Source: Proteobacteria bacterium UBA6156 (GTDB taxonomy: Bacteria; Pseudomonadota; Alphaproteobacteria; UBA2136; UBA6156). From it: DNA of 55,547 nt. The position numbers were made by a program, and so were the translations under genes. The stretch is taken from NCBI GenBank assembly GCA_002422365.1, contig DIUO01000039.1:1-55547 (forward strand), written 5' to 3'. Below the pieces are notes generated by a model. The model was not told the DNA's origin, did no database searches, and saw only the letters and a list, made by a program, of their open reading frames with translations. Below are positions 13,757-22,591 of this stretch, piece by piece. How positions within the stretch are numbered: position 1 is the stretch's first letter; every line of letters begins with the position of its first letter.

Positions 13757-14911
13757 ATGACCCGCACGCTGACAACAATGACCCACCTGCTGCTTGCGCT
13801 GGTGCTGAGCCTGCTGCCCCTGCTGGCCACCCCCGGCCACGCTGCTGCCAGTGCCCGCATTAAAGACATTGCCGACATTGAAGGTGTGCGCGACAACGTG
13901 CTGGTGGGTTACGGCCTGATTGTGGGCCTGGCGGGCACCGGCGACAGCAGCAACGCCATACCGTTTACGCGCCAAAGCCTGGCCAACATGCTGGAGCGGC
14001 TGGGCGTGAATGCCAAAGACGTTCTGGCCCAAATTAAAACCAAAAACGTGGCCGCCGTGATGGTGACCGCCAAGCTGCCCAGCCTGGCGCGGCAAGGCAG
14101 CCGGATTGATGTGGCCGTGAGCAGCCTGGGCGATGCGAAAAGCTTAGAGGGTGGCATGCTGCTGGCCACGCCGCTGATGGCCGCCGATGGCCAAACCTAT
14201 GCCGTGGCACAGGGTGCGGTGGTGGTGGGCGGGTTTTTAGCCACCGGCAAAGACGGCAGCACCCTGAGCAAAAACCACACCACCGTGGCCCGCATTGCCG
14301 AAGGTGCGATGGTGGAACGCGAGACCGGGTTTGAACTGGCCCAACTGGGCAGCACGCTGCGCTTTGTGCTGCGCCAGCCAGACTTTACGACCGCCACCCG
14401 CCTGAAAGACGCCATTAACGGTGCCTTTAACGAACCGCTGGCGACGGCAGATGACAATGCGCGGATTTCGGTGATGGTGCCCAGCCGCTACCAAAACCAG
14501 CTGACCGCGATTGTGCAGAAAATTGAAAACCTGATGGTAGAACCCGCCAGCGAGGCGCGCGTGATTATTGACGAAAAAACCGGGACGATTGTGATGGGCG
14601 AAAATGTGCGCATTGCCCCGGTGGCCATAAGCCACGCCAACCTGACGATTAAGGTGACGGAGGATAAGCAGATTTCTCAGCCCCTCAGCTTTAATGTGGC
14701 GGGCGAAACGGTGGTGACCGACAAGAGCACCATTGAGCGCATTGATGACGACCCGAACAAAGGCAAGTTTGAGATTCTGAATGCCGGAGCGAGCCTTTCT
14801 GACCTGGTGAGCGGCCTGAACACGCTGGGGGTGAAGCCGCGCGATATCATCAGCATTTTGCAGAACATTAAGGCCGCAGGCGCCCTGCAAGCCGAGCTGG
14901 TGATTTTGTAA
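13757..14911 (+). CDS. flgI: Flagellar P-ring protein FlgI
   Basis: I chose the ATG at 13757 (MTRTLTTMTHLLLALVLSL) with AAAGGACG 8 bp upstream; a longer frame would enter the sigma-54 promoter. The 384-aa product has a Sec signal peptide ending near GHAAA, then the P-ring signatures VGYGLIVGLAGTGDSSN and RVIIDEKTGTIVMGENVRI. It forms the periplasmic ring around the flagellar rod. The flgJ-like gene starts 8 bp after the stop. Confidence 0.95.
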   Translation: MTRTLTTMTHLLLALVLSLLPLLATPGHAAASARIKDIADIEGVRDNVLVGYGLIVGLAGTGDSSNAIPFTRQSLANMLERLGVNAKDVLAQIKTKNVAAVMVTAKLPSLARQGSRIDVAVSSLGDAKSLEGGMLLATPLMAADGQTYAVAQGAVVVGGFLATGKDGSTLSKNHTTVARIAEGAMVERETGFELAQLGSTLRFVLRQPDFTTATRLKDAINGAFNEPLATADDNARISVMVPSRYQNQLTAIVQKIENLMVEPASEARVIIDEKTGTIVMGENVRIAPVAISHANLTIKVTEDKQISQPLSFNVAGETVVTDKSTIERIDDDPNKGKFEILNAGASLSDLVSGLNTLGVKPRDIISILQNIKAAGALQAELVIL

Positions 14912-14919
14912 GGATCCGG

Positions 14920-15315
14920 ATGATGAACGCTTTTGGAACCCCCGACATTACTGCCCAGCTGATGCGTGTGCAGCAGAACGCCCAAATGAAAACGGCCCTG
15001 CCGGAAACCAAGCATGTGAGCGATGCCGACAAGGCGACGCTGAAGACGAAAGCCAAGGAGTTTGAGGCGTTTTTTATTTACCAGACCATGGAGCTGATGA
15101 AGAGCGGGATTGAAAGTGAGTTTAGCGGCGGGCATGCGGAGGAGATGTTCCGGCACACCCTGAACGAACACATGGCGGAGAAAGTGACCGATGCCGGAGG
15201 CTTTGGCATTGCGGACGTGGTGTATGCCCAGCTTTTGAAAAACCAGGAAACCCGCAACGCCACCCTGGCGGCTGCCCGTGCCGCCGGGCAAGCTTATGCC
15301 GGTGTGGCACGTTAG
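14920..15315 (+). CDS. flgJ: Rod-binding protein, FlgJ N-terminal-domain type (CheL-like)
   Basis: The 131-aa protein has the rod-binding domain motifs KAKEFEAFFIYQTMELM and FSGGHAEEMFRHTLNEHMA. It lacks the C-terminal peptidoglycan hydrolase domain found in enteric FlgJ, as is usual in alphaproteobacteria. It assists rod assembly and rod passage through the cell wall. It is co-directional with flgI and the following chaperone-like gene. Confidence 0.85.
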   Translation: MMNAFGTPDITAQLMRVQQNAQMKTALPETKHVSDADKATLKTKAKEFEAFFIYQTMELMKSGIESEFSGGHAEEMFRHTLNEHMAEKVTDAGGFGIADVVYAQLLKNQETRNATLAAARAAGQAYAGVAR

Positions 15316-15366
15316 GCCCCTGCCCCCGTTTGTTTAATAATCAATTTTTACCAAGGAGAACCGACC

Positions 15367-15831
15367 ATGACCACCGCCTATAACGCCGCAACCCCCGGAC
15401 AGGGACCCGCCGCCGAGGTTCTGGCCGCCCGCCGCACCTGCCGCGAGCTGCTGGCGATATTGATTGAAGAAAACCAGGGTATTGCCCGCCACGACGTGAA
15501 GCTGATTGACGAAAAGCTGACCCACAAACGCCGCCTGACCCTGCGGCTGGAACAGATGCTGGCCGAAATGAAACAGAAAGGCAGCCTGTGGAAAGACGAC
15601 CCCGCCGCGCGCCAACAGGTGGTGCTGCTGGGCGAGGAGCTGGCGGAGTTCCAGACCCTGGCACGCCAGAACGCCATGCTGCTGAAAGCCGCCCACCAGC
15701 TGCGTGCCGACCTGGTGATGGCTATACGCGACACCGTGGATGCCCAGGCACCGCGTGTGCAAACCTACGGTGCCAACGGCGTGCTGAACACCGGCAGCGG
15801 CGGCACGCGCCTGCTGGCCACCAGCATTTAA
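15367..15831 (+). CDS. FlgN-like flagellar secretion chaperone (putative)
   Basis: The 154-aa protein is helical and charged, beginning MTTAYNAATPGQGPAAEV. Helices such as TCRELLAILIEENQGIA and TLRLEQMLAEMKQKGSL occur in the middle. Position between flgJ and flgK, size and helix content fit the FlgN family, which escorts FlgK and FlgL to the export gate. Sequence conservation in this family is weak, so the call rests mostly on context. A clear AAGGAG site precedes ATG. Confidence 0.6.
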   Translation: MTTAYNAATPGQGPAAEVLAARRTCRELLAILIEENQGIARHDVKLIDEKLTHKRRLTLRLEQMLAEMKQKGSLWKDDPAARQQVVLLGEELAEFQTLARQNAMLLKAAHQLRADLVMAIRDTVDAQAPRVQTYGANGVLNTGSGGTRLLATSI

Positions 15832-15846
15832 GGCTGTGGGCCAACG

Positions 15847-15862
15847 TGGCACGATACTTGCA
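15847..15862 (+). promoter_or_regulatory. Sigma-54 promoter of flgK-flgL
   Basis: TGGCAC, GATAC, TTGCA, an exact consensus match, 11 bp before the flgK ATG. The short leader is notable, and no clear Shine-Dalgarno sequence stands before flgK. Confidence 0.85.
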
Positions 15863-15873
15863 AGTTTAGCGGT

Positions 15874-17694
15874 ATGAGCAGTCTTACCTCCGCCCTTCGT
15901 ATCGGTGTCAGCGGCATGCAGTATTCGCAGCTGGCGCTGGGCACCATTTCTCACAACGTGGTGAACGCCAACACCACCGGCTATAGCCGGCAAGTGGTGC
16001 AGTCGTCGGCCGCCAGTGCGGGCGGGTTTGGGGCGGGTGTGCAGCTGGATGCCATTCAGCGCATTACCGACAAGTTTTTGGTGTCGCGCATGCTGACGGC
16101 GACTTCGGTCTCAAGCTATGCCGAGCTGAAGAGCAGCTTCATGACGTCGTTGGAGAACAGCCTCAGTTCGTCGAGCAGCAGTGGCGGGGTGGAGAGTGTG
16201 GTCGGTTCGTTTATCTCCAGCATGAACGAGCTGGCGAACGACCCTTCCAATTCGTCGTTGCGGCGCAGCACGGTGGAGCAAGCCGAATTGACGGCCCAGG
16301 CGCTGAACACCACCGCCACCGAACTGCAAAACGTGGCCAACCAGGCCGATGCCCAGATTAATGCCGAGCTGGACAGTGCCAACCAGTTGCTGAAGGATAT
16401 TTTTAATCTGAATGTTCAGATTAGCGGGTTGAATGCGAGCTCGAACGGCAGCAACACCAACGATTTGATGGATGCGCGCGACCTGAAAATTACCCAGCTT
16501 TCGGAGATTTTCGGGTTGCAGGTGAACGTGAACAGCACCACCGGCGGTTTGCGCATTACCACCGAAAACGGCCGCAAGCTGGTGGATGAAAGTGGCTACG
16601 TGCAACTGACGCGCGGGCCAAGCAGCGGTGACTATGCCAGCATTGTGGCTTATAACGTCAAGCAGGACGGCACACTTTCCAGCACCCCCCTGCCGATTGA
16701 CACCGCGACGCTGGCCAGCGGCAAGATTAAAGCACTGGCGGAAATTCGTGATGAGGTGGTGCCCGACCTGACCGCCCAGCTGGATGAGTTTACACAGACC
16801 TTTACCAGCGCCCTGAACACCCTGACCAGCCAAGGCACCAGCTACCCGCCCGTAACCACCCTGACCAGCGGCAACACCGGCACCTTAAGCGCCACCACCA
16901 CCGACATGCTGACCAACGGCTTTAGCGCCCTGAACGGTGCGACGCTGAACATTAGCGTGACCAACACCATTGGCGGCGTAACCACCACCACCGTGGGCGG
17001 CACGCCGATAACGCTGGCGCCGATTAACCCGGCGACGACATTGTCTCTGGAGGATATTGCCACGATCATCAATAATGACCCGACCATTGGCAACACCGCG
17101 CTGGGCGGCACCGCCGGGGTGATTGCCAGCGTGGCCACCGACGCCAGCGGCCAACCCTATTTGAGCATTAGCGCCGCCAACAGCAACGAGCGCGTGGTGA
17201 TGAGCAACGGCACCACCGGCGACGCCGTGGGGTTGCTGGGCATGAACAACCTGTTTACGGGCAGCACGGCGGGCACGATTGCAGTGCGGAGTGATATCTC
17301 TCTCAACCCCGACCGCTTGCCGGTGGCGCGGATGAATACGGCGGGGGGTGTTTCCAGCACCGACGGGCAGAATATTTTGGCCATGGCGCAGATTGGCGAC
17401 ACGCGGCTGAGTTTTGATGCCGCCGCCAGTTTGGGCGCACAGAGCCTGACGCCGGTGGCGTATTTGAACACGATCTCGAGCAACCTGGCGGTGAGCACGG
17501 CCAGCTCGCGCGATAACGCCACCTTCAACCAGACCATATTGGTGCAGGCCCAACAGATGGCTACCAGCACCAGCGGCGTAAACCTGGACGAAGAGCTGGC
17601 CCAGATGCTGGTGTATCAGAACAGTTTCCAGGCCAGTGCCAGGGTCATCAATATGGTGAACGATCTGCTGCAAGAGCTTATGAATATTGTATAA
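15874..17694 (+). CDS. flgK: Flagellar hook-associated protein 1 FlgK
   Basis: The 606-aa protein starts with the hook-protein N-terminal motif LALGTISHNVVNANTTGYSR and ends with the conserved heptad region GVNLDEELAQMLVYQNSFQA. The middle is Thr- and Ser-rich and variable, as in other HAP1 proteins. It forms the junction between hook and filament with FlgL. It is longer than the 550-residue enteric protein. flgL follows after 24 bp. Confidence 0.93.
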   Translation: MSSLTSALRIGVSGMQYSQLALGTISHNVVNANTTGYSRQVVQSSAASAGGFGAGVQLDAIQRITDKFLVSRMLTATSVSSYAELKSSFMTSLENSLSSSSSSGGVESVVGSFISSMNELANDPSNSSLRRSTVEQAELTAQALNTTATELQNVANQADAQINAELDSANQLLKDIFNLNVQISGLNASSNGSNTNDLMDARDLKITQLSEIFGLQVNVNSTTGGLRITTENGRKLVDESGYVQLTRGPSSGDYASIVAYNVKQDGTLSSTPLPIDTATLASGKIKALAEIRDEVVPDLTAQLDEFTQTFTSALNTLTSQGTSYPPVTTLTSGNTGTLSATTTDMLTNGFSALNGATLNISVTNTIGGVTTTTVGGTPITLAPINPATTLSLEDIATIINNDPTIGNTALGGTAGVIASVATDASGQPYLSISAANSNERVVMSNGTTGDAVGLLGMNNLFTGSTAGTIAVRSDISLNPDRLPVARMNTAGGVSSTDGQNILAMAQIGDTRLSFDAAASLGAQSLTPVAYLNTISSNLAVSTASSRDNATFNQTILVQAQQMATSTSGVNLDEELAQMLVYQNSFQASARVINMVNDLLQELMNIV

Positions 17695-17718
17695 CCACTT
17701 TAACCTAGGAGACATAAG

Positions 17719-18630
17719 ATGGTCACCCGTATTTCTACCGCCAGCCAGAACGCCGCCACGCTGCGCACGCTGCAAGCCAGCAACAGCGCCATGGCGCTGA
17801 GCACCTACCAGGTGACGACGGGGTTGAAGTCGCGCACGCTCTCGGACGATGCCTCTAACGCCAACAAGCTGCTGACGCTGCGCGATGTGAAAACCCGCAC
17901 CGACACCTACATTACCAACCTGAAAAGTGCCACCCAGCAGCTGACCGCCGCCGAAAATGCGTTGCAGCAAATTACCGATTTGCTGAGCGAAGCGACGAGT
18001 TTGGCAACCACGGCGCGGAACGAGAACTCGGCCAGCACGCGCCAAACGTTGGCCCCCAAGGCCCAGGCGATTGTGGAGGGTTTTTACAGCCTTTATAACA
18101 CCCAGTATAACGGGCAATATTTGTTTAGCGGCAGCAACGCGAGCGTAACCCCCATGGGCGATACCGCCGCCCCCACCCCCTTTGCCGGAGAGCCGATTGA
18201 CACCAGCTGGTACCAGGGCGACAGCCAACTGGCAGCCGTGGTGAGTGGCCCGCAAAGCACGCTGGACTACGGCGTGACCGGCAACGCCGAAGCCTTTGCC
18301 CAGCTGAAAGCCGGGATGGAAGCGCTGTGGTATGGGTTGGAGAACAACAACGTGACCGAGATTGATAATGCCATTTCGGTGCTGAACAGCGCCAAGACCA
18401 GCCTTTCCAGCTTAGTGAGCGACATTGGCGGCCAGATGAACGGTGTGAACCAGCGTGTGGAGCGTTATACGGCGCAGCAGACGTTTATCCAGACCAGTTT
18501 GGATGATGTGGAGCAGGTGGATGTGTCGGAGGCGCTGACGGCGTTTTCTCAGCAGCAGGCCACGCTGGAGGCGAGCATGATGGTGATTACCCAGATTAAC
18601 CAGATTAGTCTGTTGAATTACCTGCAGTAG
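17719..18630 (+). CDS. flgL: Flagellar hook-associated protein 3 FlgL
   Basis: The 303-aa protein has a flagellin-like N-terminal domain (RISTASQNAATLRTLQASN, LSDDASNANKLLTL) and a C-terminal helical domain (SEALTAFSQQQATLEASM). It sits between the hook and the filament cap in the junction zone. An AGGAG site precedes the ATG. It is the second gene of the flgK operon. Confidence 0.9.
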   Translation: MVTRISTASQNAATLRTLQASNSAMALSTYQVTTGLKSRTLSDDASNANKLLTLRDVKTRTDTYITNLKSATQQLTAAENALQQITDLLSEATSLATTARNENSASTRQTLAPKAQAIVEGFYSLYNTQYNGQYLFSGSNASVTPMGDTAAPTPFAGEPIDTSWYQGDSQLAAVVSGPQSTLDYGVTGNAEAFAQLKAGMEALWYGLENNNVTEIDNAISVLNSAKTSLSSLVSDIGGQMNGVNQRVERYTAQQTFIQTSLDDVEQVDVSEALTAFSQQQATLEASMMVITQINQISLLNYLQ

Positions 18631-18729
18631 GTTTGGGGTACTTAGCTGCGGCTGAGATGAATCACTTACCTGCGGTAAGGTTAGGCGGGTCTGCTAGCCT
18701 TTAGGCCGCCCTTAGGTTAGCTTTGGGCC

Positions 18730-19806
18730 ATGGCCGATGATGAAGACCAGAGCAGCAAGACCTTTGACCCCACCGAGCGGCGGCTGAAACAGCTGCGCGA
18801 TGAAGGCAACGTGCCCACCAGCCGCGAGGTAAACAACCTGTTTGCGGTGCTGGGCATGGTGGCCATTGCCGGGCTGGTGGGCCCCTGGGCGCTGATGAAG
18901 CTGGTGCAGATGGGTGCCGCCATGCTGCAAAACGCCGGCAACCAGCCGATGGAAGACGGCGCCGCCATGGGAGCGGTGCTCACCCAGGCCAGCATGACCT
19001 TTTTTGTGGCGCTGATACCGATACTGATGCTGATGCTGATTTTGGGATTGGCGGGGGGGTGGATTCAGAACGGGCCGATTTTTTCGTCGAAGCCGCTGGT
19101 GCCGAAACTTTCGAAGATATCGCTGATTGAGGGGTTTAAGCGGTTGTTCAGCCTTAAAAGTGTGGTGGAGTTTTTAAAGAGCTTTATTAAAATGGTGGTG
19201 ATTGGCGGCGCCATGGTGGGCGTGATGTGGAGCAAGCGCGACGAGCTGATGGGCCTGTTTGACAGCACCCCCGCCGTGATGCTGCACCACCTGAGCGACC
19301 TGGTGCTGCGCCTGCTGGGGGTGGTGGTGGGCATTATGGCGGTACTGGCGCTGGCGGATTTTTTGTTCCAGCGGGTGCAATACACGATTAAAAACCGCAT
19401 GAGCGCCAAAGAGCTGAAAGACGAAATGAAGGACACCGAAGGCGACCCGCACATTAAAAGCCGCCAGCGGCAAATACGCATGGAGCGGGCGCGCAAGCGC
19501 ATGATGAGCAACGTACCCAACGCCGATGTGGTGATTACCAACCCCACCCACTACGCGGTGGCGCTGCGCTATAAGCCGGATGAAGGCGATGCCGCGCCCA
19601 CGGTGCTGGCCAAGGGGGTAGATGCCGTGGCCGCGCGGATACGCGAGATTGCCACCGAGCATAAGATACCGCTGTATGAAGACCCGCCCCTGGCGCGCGA
19701 GCTGTGGCGCAGTGTGGAGATTGACCAGACGATTCCGATTGAATTGTATGAGGTGGTGGCGAAGGTGATGGCCTTTGTGATGGAGTTGCGGCGGAAGGCG
19801 CGGTAG
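18730..19806 (+). CDS. flhB: Flagellar type III export apparatus protein FlhB
   Basis: The 358-aa protein begins MADDEDQSSKTFDPTERRLK, has four membrane segments between about residues 35 and 215, and carries the autocleavage motif NPTH in VVITNPTHYAVALRY near residue 263. FlhB controls substrate switching from rod/hook to filament proteins after self-cleavage at Asn-Pro. The preceding 99 bp hold two small inverted repeats but no sigma-54 site that I can see. Confidence 0.94.
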   Translation: MADDEDQSSKTFDPTERRLKQLRDEGNVPTSREVNNLFAVLGMVAIAGLVGPWALMKLVQMGAAMLQNAGNQPMEDGAAMGAVLTQASMTFFVALIPILMLMLILGLAGGWIQNGPIFSSKPLVPKLSKISLIEGFKRLFSLKSVVEFLKSFIKMVVIGGAMVGVMWSKRDELMGLFDSTPAVMLHHLSDLVLRLLGVVVGIMAVLALADFLFQRVQYTIKNRMSAKELKDEMKDTEGDPHIKSRQRQIRMERARKRMMSNVPNADVVITNPTHYAVALRYKPDEGDAAPTVLAKGVDAVAARIREIATEHKIPLYEDPPLARELWRSVEIDQTIPIELYEVVAKVMAFVMELRRKAR

Positions 19807-19929
19807 CTTTTTTGTTGATTATGTATACTTATTGATATATCTGCTGTTCAAGGCCAGTTTCATGCGGTTGGCCTCCGCGATTCGTTTTTTGGGGCTTTGC
19901 CCACAACCGCCCTAGGAGGGGCTAAGGTT

Positions 19930-20412
19930 ATGGCGAAAGCCAAAGTGGTCACGTTCGCCACCTATCTCCAAGACGGGCGCATTCACCTGCAGCGGCGAGG
20001 GTTTCGCTCGCCGAGAGATTTCCCTGTGCTCGATCCGGGGAAGGACTCGATTAATGGAGGAGGCATGAAGAGCGATGACATCATCGCCGAGCTTCTCCGC
20101 GAAGCCCGTGAAGAGCTGGGCAAAGAGCTCACTCTAACGGCGGCGGACTTTGCCTATGTTGGCGAGGTTTATGACCCCGCTACGGATCGGCTCAACTATG
20201 TCTTCCGCCTAGTAAAAGGCTACGACACCCTGCTGAAGGAGCAACTGACGGTCGAACAGGCAGTCGACGCCCTCTGCAACCCGGAGGGGATCGGCCGCAG
20301 CTTCATGTGGCTGGCCGACTTGCTGGCCATTCGCAGCGGAGGACTGCTGACCAGCATTTCGGAGAAGATCTTCGCGACCTTCCCGGAGCTGTTGTCGCCG
20401 GCCCGGCCCTGA
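19930..20412 (+). CDS. Nudix hydrolase with a substituted Nudix box
   Basis: I chose the ATG at 19930 because AGGAGGGG lies 8 bp upstream. The 160-aa protein contains GGGMKSDDIIAELL followed by REAREELGKEL (about residues 42-65), which fits the Nudix box G-x5-E-x7-REUXEEXGU except that the first Glu is Asp. The family hydrolyses nucleoside diphosphates linked to another group. The catalytic REAREE core is intact, so activity is plausible. The substrate is unknown. It heads a group of tiny genes not related to flagella and ends in its own terminator. Confidence 0.7.
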   Translation: MAKAKVVTFATYLQDGRIHLQRRGFRSPRDFPVLDPGKDSINGGGMKSDDIIAELLREAREELGKELTLTAADFAYVGEVYDPATDRLNYVFRLVKGYDTLLKEQLTVEQAVDALCNPEGIGRSFMWLADLLAIRSGGLLTSISEKIFATFPELLSPARP

Positions 20413-20420
20413 CATGTTTA

Positions 20421-20460
20421 CCGCCGCCGCACCTGAGAGGGTGTGGCGGCGTTATTTTTA
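20421..20460 (+). terminator. Terminator of the Nudix gene
   Basis: CGCCGCAC / GTGTGGCG hairpin followed by TTATTTTTATT, 9 bp past the stop. Confidence 0.75.
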
Positions 20461-20587
20461 TTGGTAGTTAGGAAGTTGGGCTGGCTTGCCACAGGGGGTG
20501 GCGGTTTGAGGATGGGGGGACTTGCCGGGTGGCTTTGGCAAGCGCAGGCTGGGGTACGAGTTGCGTCATTTTGTCGTTTCGGCCTTA

Positions 20588-20598
20588 GGGATATTCTG
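20588..20598 (+). promoter_or_regulatory. Shared upstream element of the small-gene island, copy 1
   Basis: GGGATATTCTG stands 66 bp before the 47-aa gene, preceded by GTCGTTTCG. The same 11-mer, preceded by GTCGCTTCG, stands before the 36-aa gene at 21052-21062. It may hold the -10 region of a shared promoter type. Confidence 0.45.
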
Positions 20599-20663
20599 TT
20601 GCTTTGCGTCTTCGTGTTCAACCACTACCGCACGCTTGAGTGCTTTGACTGGGGAGGACTGCT

Positions 20664-20807
20664 ATGTTGGACTTGTTGTACCACCTTCGGAGGTTGTGGG
20701 ACGTGTTGCGGCGGGTGCCGCTGCATGACCCCTATGCGCGGGCGTTTGGGGATTATGCCACCCCCGCTCGCATTCATCAGCCGGATGACCCCGGCGCAGC
20801 CAAGTAG
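20664..20807 (+). CDS. Unknown small protein (47 aa)
   Basis: GGGGAGGA lies 5 bp before the ATG. The product starts MLDLLYHLRRLWDVLRRV, a basic amphipathic helix, followed by a Pro- and Asp-containing tail ending GAAK. There is no membrane segment. Its stop codon overlaps the Shine-Dalgarno sequence of the next small gene (TAGGAGG), so the two are translated from one message. I do not recognise a family. Confidence 0.55.
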   Translation: MLDLLYHLRRLWDVLRRVPLHDPYARAFGDYATPARIHQPDDPGAAK

Positions 20808-20816
20808 GAGGATAGC

Positions 20817-20918
20817 ATGATCATCAATCCGTACTGGGTGATATTTCTGGCCATGTGGGAGATGAACCCGTTCCTGAGGCCCTGGATGCCGCTGGGAGGG
20901 CCGCCGCAGGAGCGCTGA
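20817..20918 (+). CDS. Unknown tiny hydrophobic protein (33 aa)
   Basis: TAGGAGGA precedes the ATG by 5 bp. The product begins MIINPYWVIFLAMWEMNPFL and ends in a Pro- and Gly-rich tail. The first 15 to 20 residues are hydrophobic with two Trp, so it may attach to the membrane. It is the second cistron after the 47-aa gene and is followed by a terminator. Confidence 0.5.
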   Translation: MIINPYWVIFLAMWEMNPFLRPWMPLGGPPQER

Positions 20919-20944
20919 GGGCGCTTTGGCGATTGACGAGTAAG

Positions 20945-20967
20945 ACGGGCCGCGAGGCCCGTTTCGT
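20945..20967 (+). terminator. Terminator after the 33-aa gene
   Basis: ACGGGCC / GGCCCGT hairpin with loop GCGA followed by TTCGTT. Confidence 0.65.
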
Positions 20968-21051
20968 TGCGCTGGGCTTGGATTTTGGGTCACACTTGCC
21001 TGCTTTTTTGTTGTGCAGCGCACACTTTGGGGCTTGCGTCGCTTCGTGAGG

Positions 21052-21062
21052 GGGATATTCTG
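21052..21062 (+). promoter_or_regulatory. Shared upstream element of the small-gene island, copy 2
   Basis: GGGATATTCTG, 77 bp before the 36-aa gene, identical to the copy at 20588-20598. Confidence 0.45.
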
Positions 21063-21138
21063 GGTGTTACCCCTTTAAGAACCTTTTTATATTTTCCTTA
21101 ACCGGGCTTTTTGGCCCTATCCTGCGGAGGAGAACTCG

Positions 21139-21249
21139 ATGTTGCCTTTCCTTGGTTTCGCGGCTATGGCCGCGCTGGTGCTGATGCCGTTCGCAGTCGA
21201 GCTGCGGCGCAGCAGGAGCGGCGTTTACGGCCACGTCGACAAGAAGTAG
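21139..21249 (+). CDS. Unknown single-span membrane protein (36 aa)
   Basis: GGAGGAG lies 5 bp before the ATG. The product begins MLPFLGFAAMAALVLMPFAV, one hydrophobic segment, and ends with a basic tail (ELRRSRSGVYGHVDKK), giving a probable N-out, C-in small membrane protein. A strong terminator follows 28 bp downstream. I do not recognise a family. Confidence 0.55.
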   Translation: MLPFLGFAAMAALVLMPFAVELRRSRSGVYGHVDKK

Positions 21250-21277
21250 ATGTAGTCCACCCCCTGACGAAACGGAT

Positions 21278-21306
21278 GCGGCGCCCTGAGGGGCGCCGCG
21301 TTTTTT
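21278..21306 (+). terminator. Terminator after the 36-aa gene
   Basis: GCGGCGCCC / GGGCGCCGC stem with a short TGAG loop, followed by GTTTTTT. Confidence 0.85.
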
Positions 21307-21327
21307 GTTGTTATTAACTTTTAGATT

Positions 21328-22056
21328 CTAGAACGGCAGGACTTTGTCGATCCAGCGGACGCCGTATTGCGGGGTTTGGGCGTCGTCGAGCAGGCCGCGC
21401 CCGGCGTAGGCGATGCGGGCCTCGGCGATTTTGCCGCTGCCGATGGTGTTCTGGGCCGTAATATCTTCCGGGCGGATGAGGCCCTGGATGGTCATCACCT
21501 GCTTTTCATAATTCACCAGAACCTCGCGCTGGCCCTGGATGACCAGCAGGCCGTTAGGCATAACCTGCGTGACCACAGCGGCGATGCTGGCGGTTAAGCT
21601 GTCTTTGCGGTCGGTTTTGGCGCTGCCCTGGAAGTCGCGGTCGCTTTCGGTGTTCACCAGGTTGGTGGGGCCCAGCGGGATGCCGCGCTCGCGGAGCTTG
21701 CCTTCCAGGTTCAGGAAATCGAGGATGCCTGCGCTTTGTTCGTGGGTACGGGAGGCGTCGCTTTTGGCTTCGACCTTGGCGCTGGCGGTTTCTTGCACCA
21801 CCACGGTGATGATGTCGCCGACCTGGTGGGCGCGGCTATCTTTAAAAAACTGCTTGCTGCCGGGCACCCACAGCGAGCCCGCCTGCGGAATGGCCGGGGC
21901 CGGCATAGCCACGGGCATAGCCAGTTGCTGGGCAGGCTGAGTGCCGAGGCCTGCGGAGAGGGATGTCATTTGCGGGCGGGTGAGGCTTTGGCAGCCCGCC
22001 AGCGCCAGGGCGGCCAGCGCGGTGGTGACGAGAATGCGGGGAGCGGTGCGGTACAT
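21328..22056 (-). CDS. flgH: Flagellar L-ring protein FlgH
   Basis: The 242-aa protein has a lipoprotein signal ending LALAGC (Cys near residue 22) and FlgH motifs SLWVPGSKQFFKDSRAHQVGD, GDIITVVVQETASA and MPNGLLVIQGQREVLVN. It forms the outer-membrane ring around the flagellar rod. It is the last gene of the 59-aa gene-flgA-flgH operon transcribed from the sigma-54 promoter at 22846-22861. Confidence 0.94.
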   Translation of the reverse strand: MYRTAPRILVTTALAALALAGCQSLTRPQMTSLSAGLGTQPAQQLAMPVAMPAPAIPQAGSLWVPGSKQFFKDSRAHQVGDIITVVVQETASAKVEAKSDASRTHEQSAGILDFLNLEGKLRERGIPLGPTNLVNTESDRDFQGSAKTDRKDSLTASIAAVVTQVMPNGLLVIQGQREVLVNYEKQVMTIQGLIRPEDITAQNTIGSGKIAEARIAYAGRGLLDDAQTPQYGVRWIDKVLPF

Positions 22057-22091
22057 GGTGGGACCCTTTGTTAGTCGCTACTTAGTTCTAC

Positions 22092-22565
22092 TTAATTCAC
22101 TTCGACCTGCCCGCCCGCGCGCACCGTGCCAGTGAGCGTGCTGCGGGTGGAGGGATTGACGATGCGGATGGATTGGCCGAGCTGGCCGTCTTCCAGCGCC
22201 TGGGCGCTGCCGGACAGCTGCACCCCGCCGCGCTGGTAGACCAGCGTGACGATTTGATTGCGGCTGATAAGCGGGGCCACACGCACGTGGAGCTTGTTGA
22301 TGGGTTTGCCAGCTTCCAGCGGACGCAGGGCTTGCTGGCCGATGAGGTCGTCTCGGTTAGTAAGGGTGCTGGCGAAGACCTGGGAGGTGGGAAATGTGGC
22401 CTCGGTGAGGACGTCGGCGGTGAGGGTTTCTCCCTTTTGCACCGCTTGCTTGAGGACGGGCACGCTGCGGGTTGCGATGTCCTCGGCCTGCACGCTGAAA
22501 CCCATGCCCACAGCCACACCCACAAGGGTGGTTAGGATAAACATGCGGGAGCGTGGGCAGGACAT
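22092..22565 (-). CDS. flgA: Flagellar P-ring assembly chaperone FlgA
   Basis: I chose the ATG at 22565 (MSCPRSRMFILTTLVGVAV) because a signal peptide follows it directly; an ATG at 22544 is a possible alternative. The 157-aa product has an SAF-like domain (VLKQAVQKGETLTADVLTE, GQQALRPLEAGKPI) and a C-terminal domain with QSIRIVNPSTRSTLTGTV. FlgA acts in the periplasm as a chaperone for FlgI. It lies between a 59-aa protein and flgH. Confidence 0.88.
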   Translation of the reverse strand: MSCPRSRMFILTTLVGVAVGMGFSVQAEDIATRSVPVLKQAVQKGETLTADVLTEATFPTSQVFASTLTNRDDLIGQQALRPLEAGKPINKLHVRVAPLISRNQIVTLVYQRGGVQLSGSAQALEDGQLGQSIRIVNPSTRSTLTGTVRAGGQVEVN

Positions 22566-22591
22566 GGTACGGTACTTTTTTGTTGGTGGTG

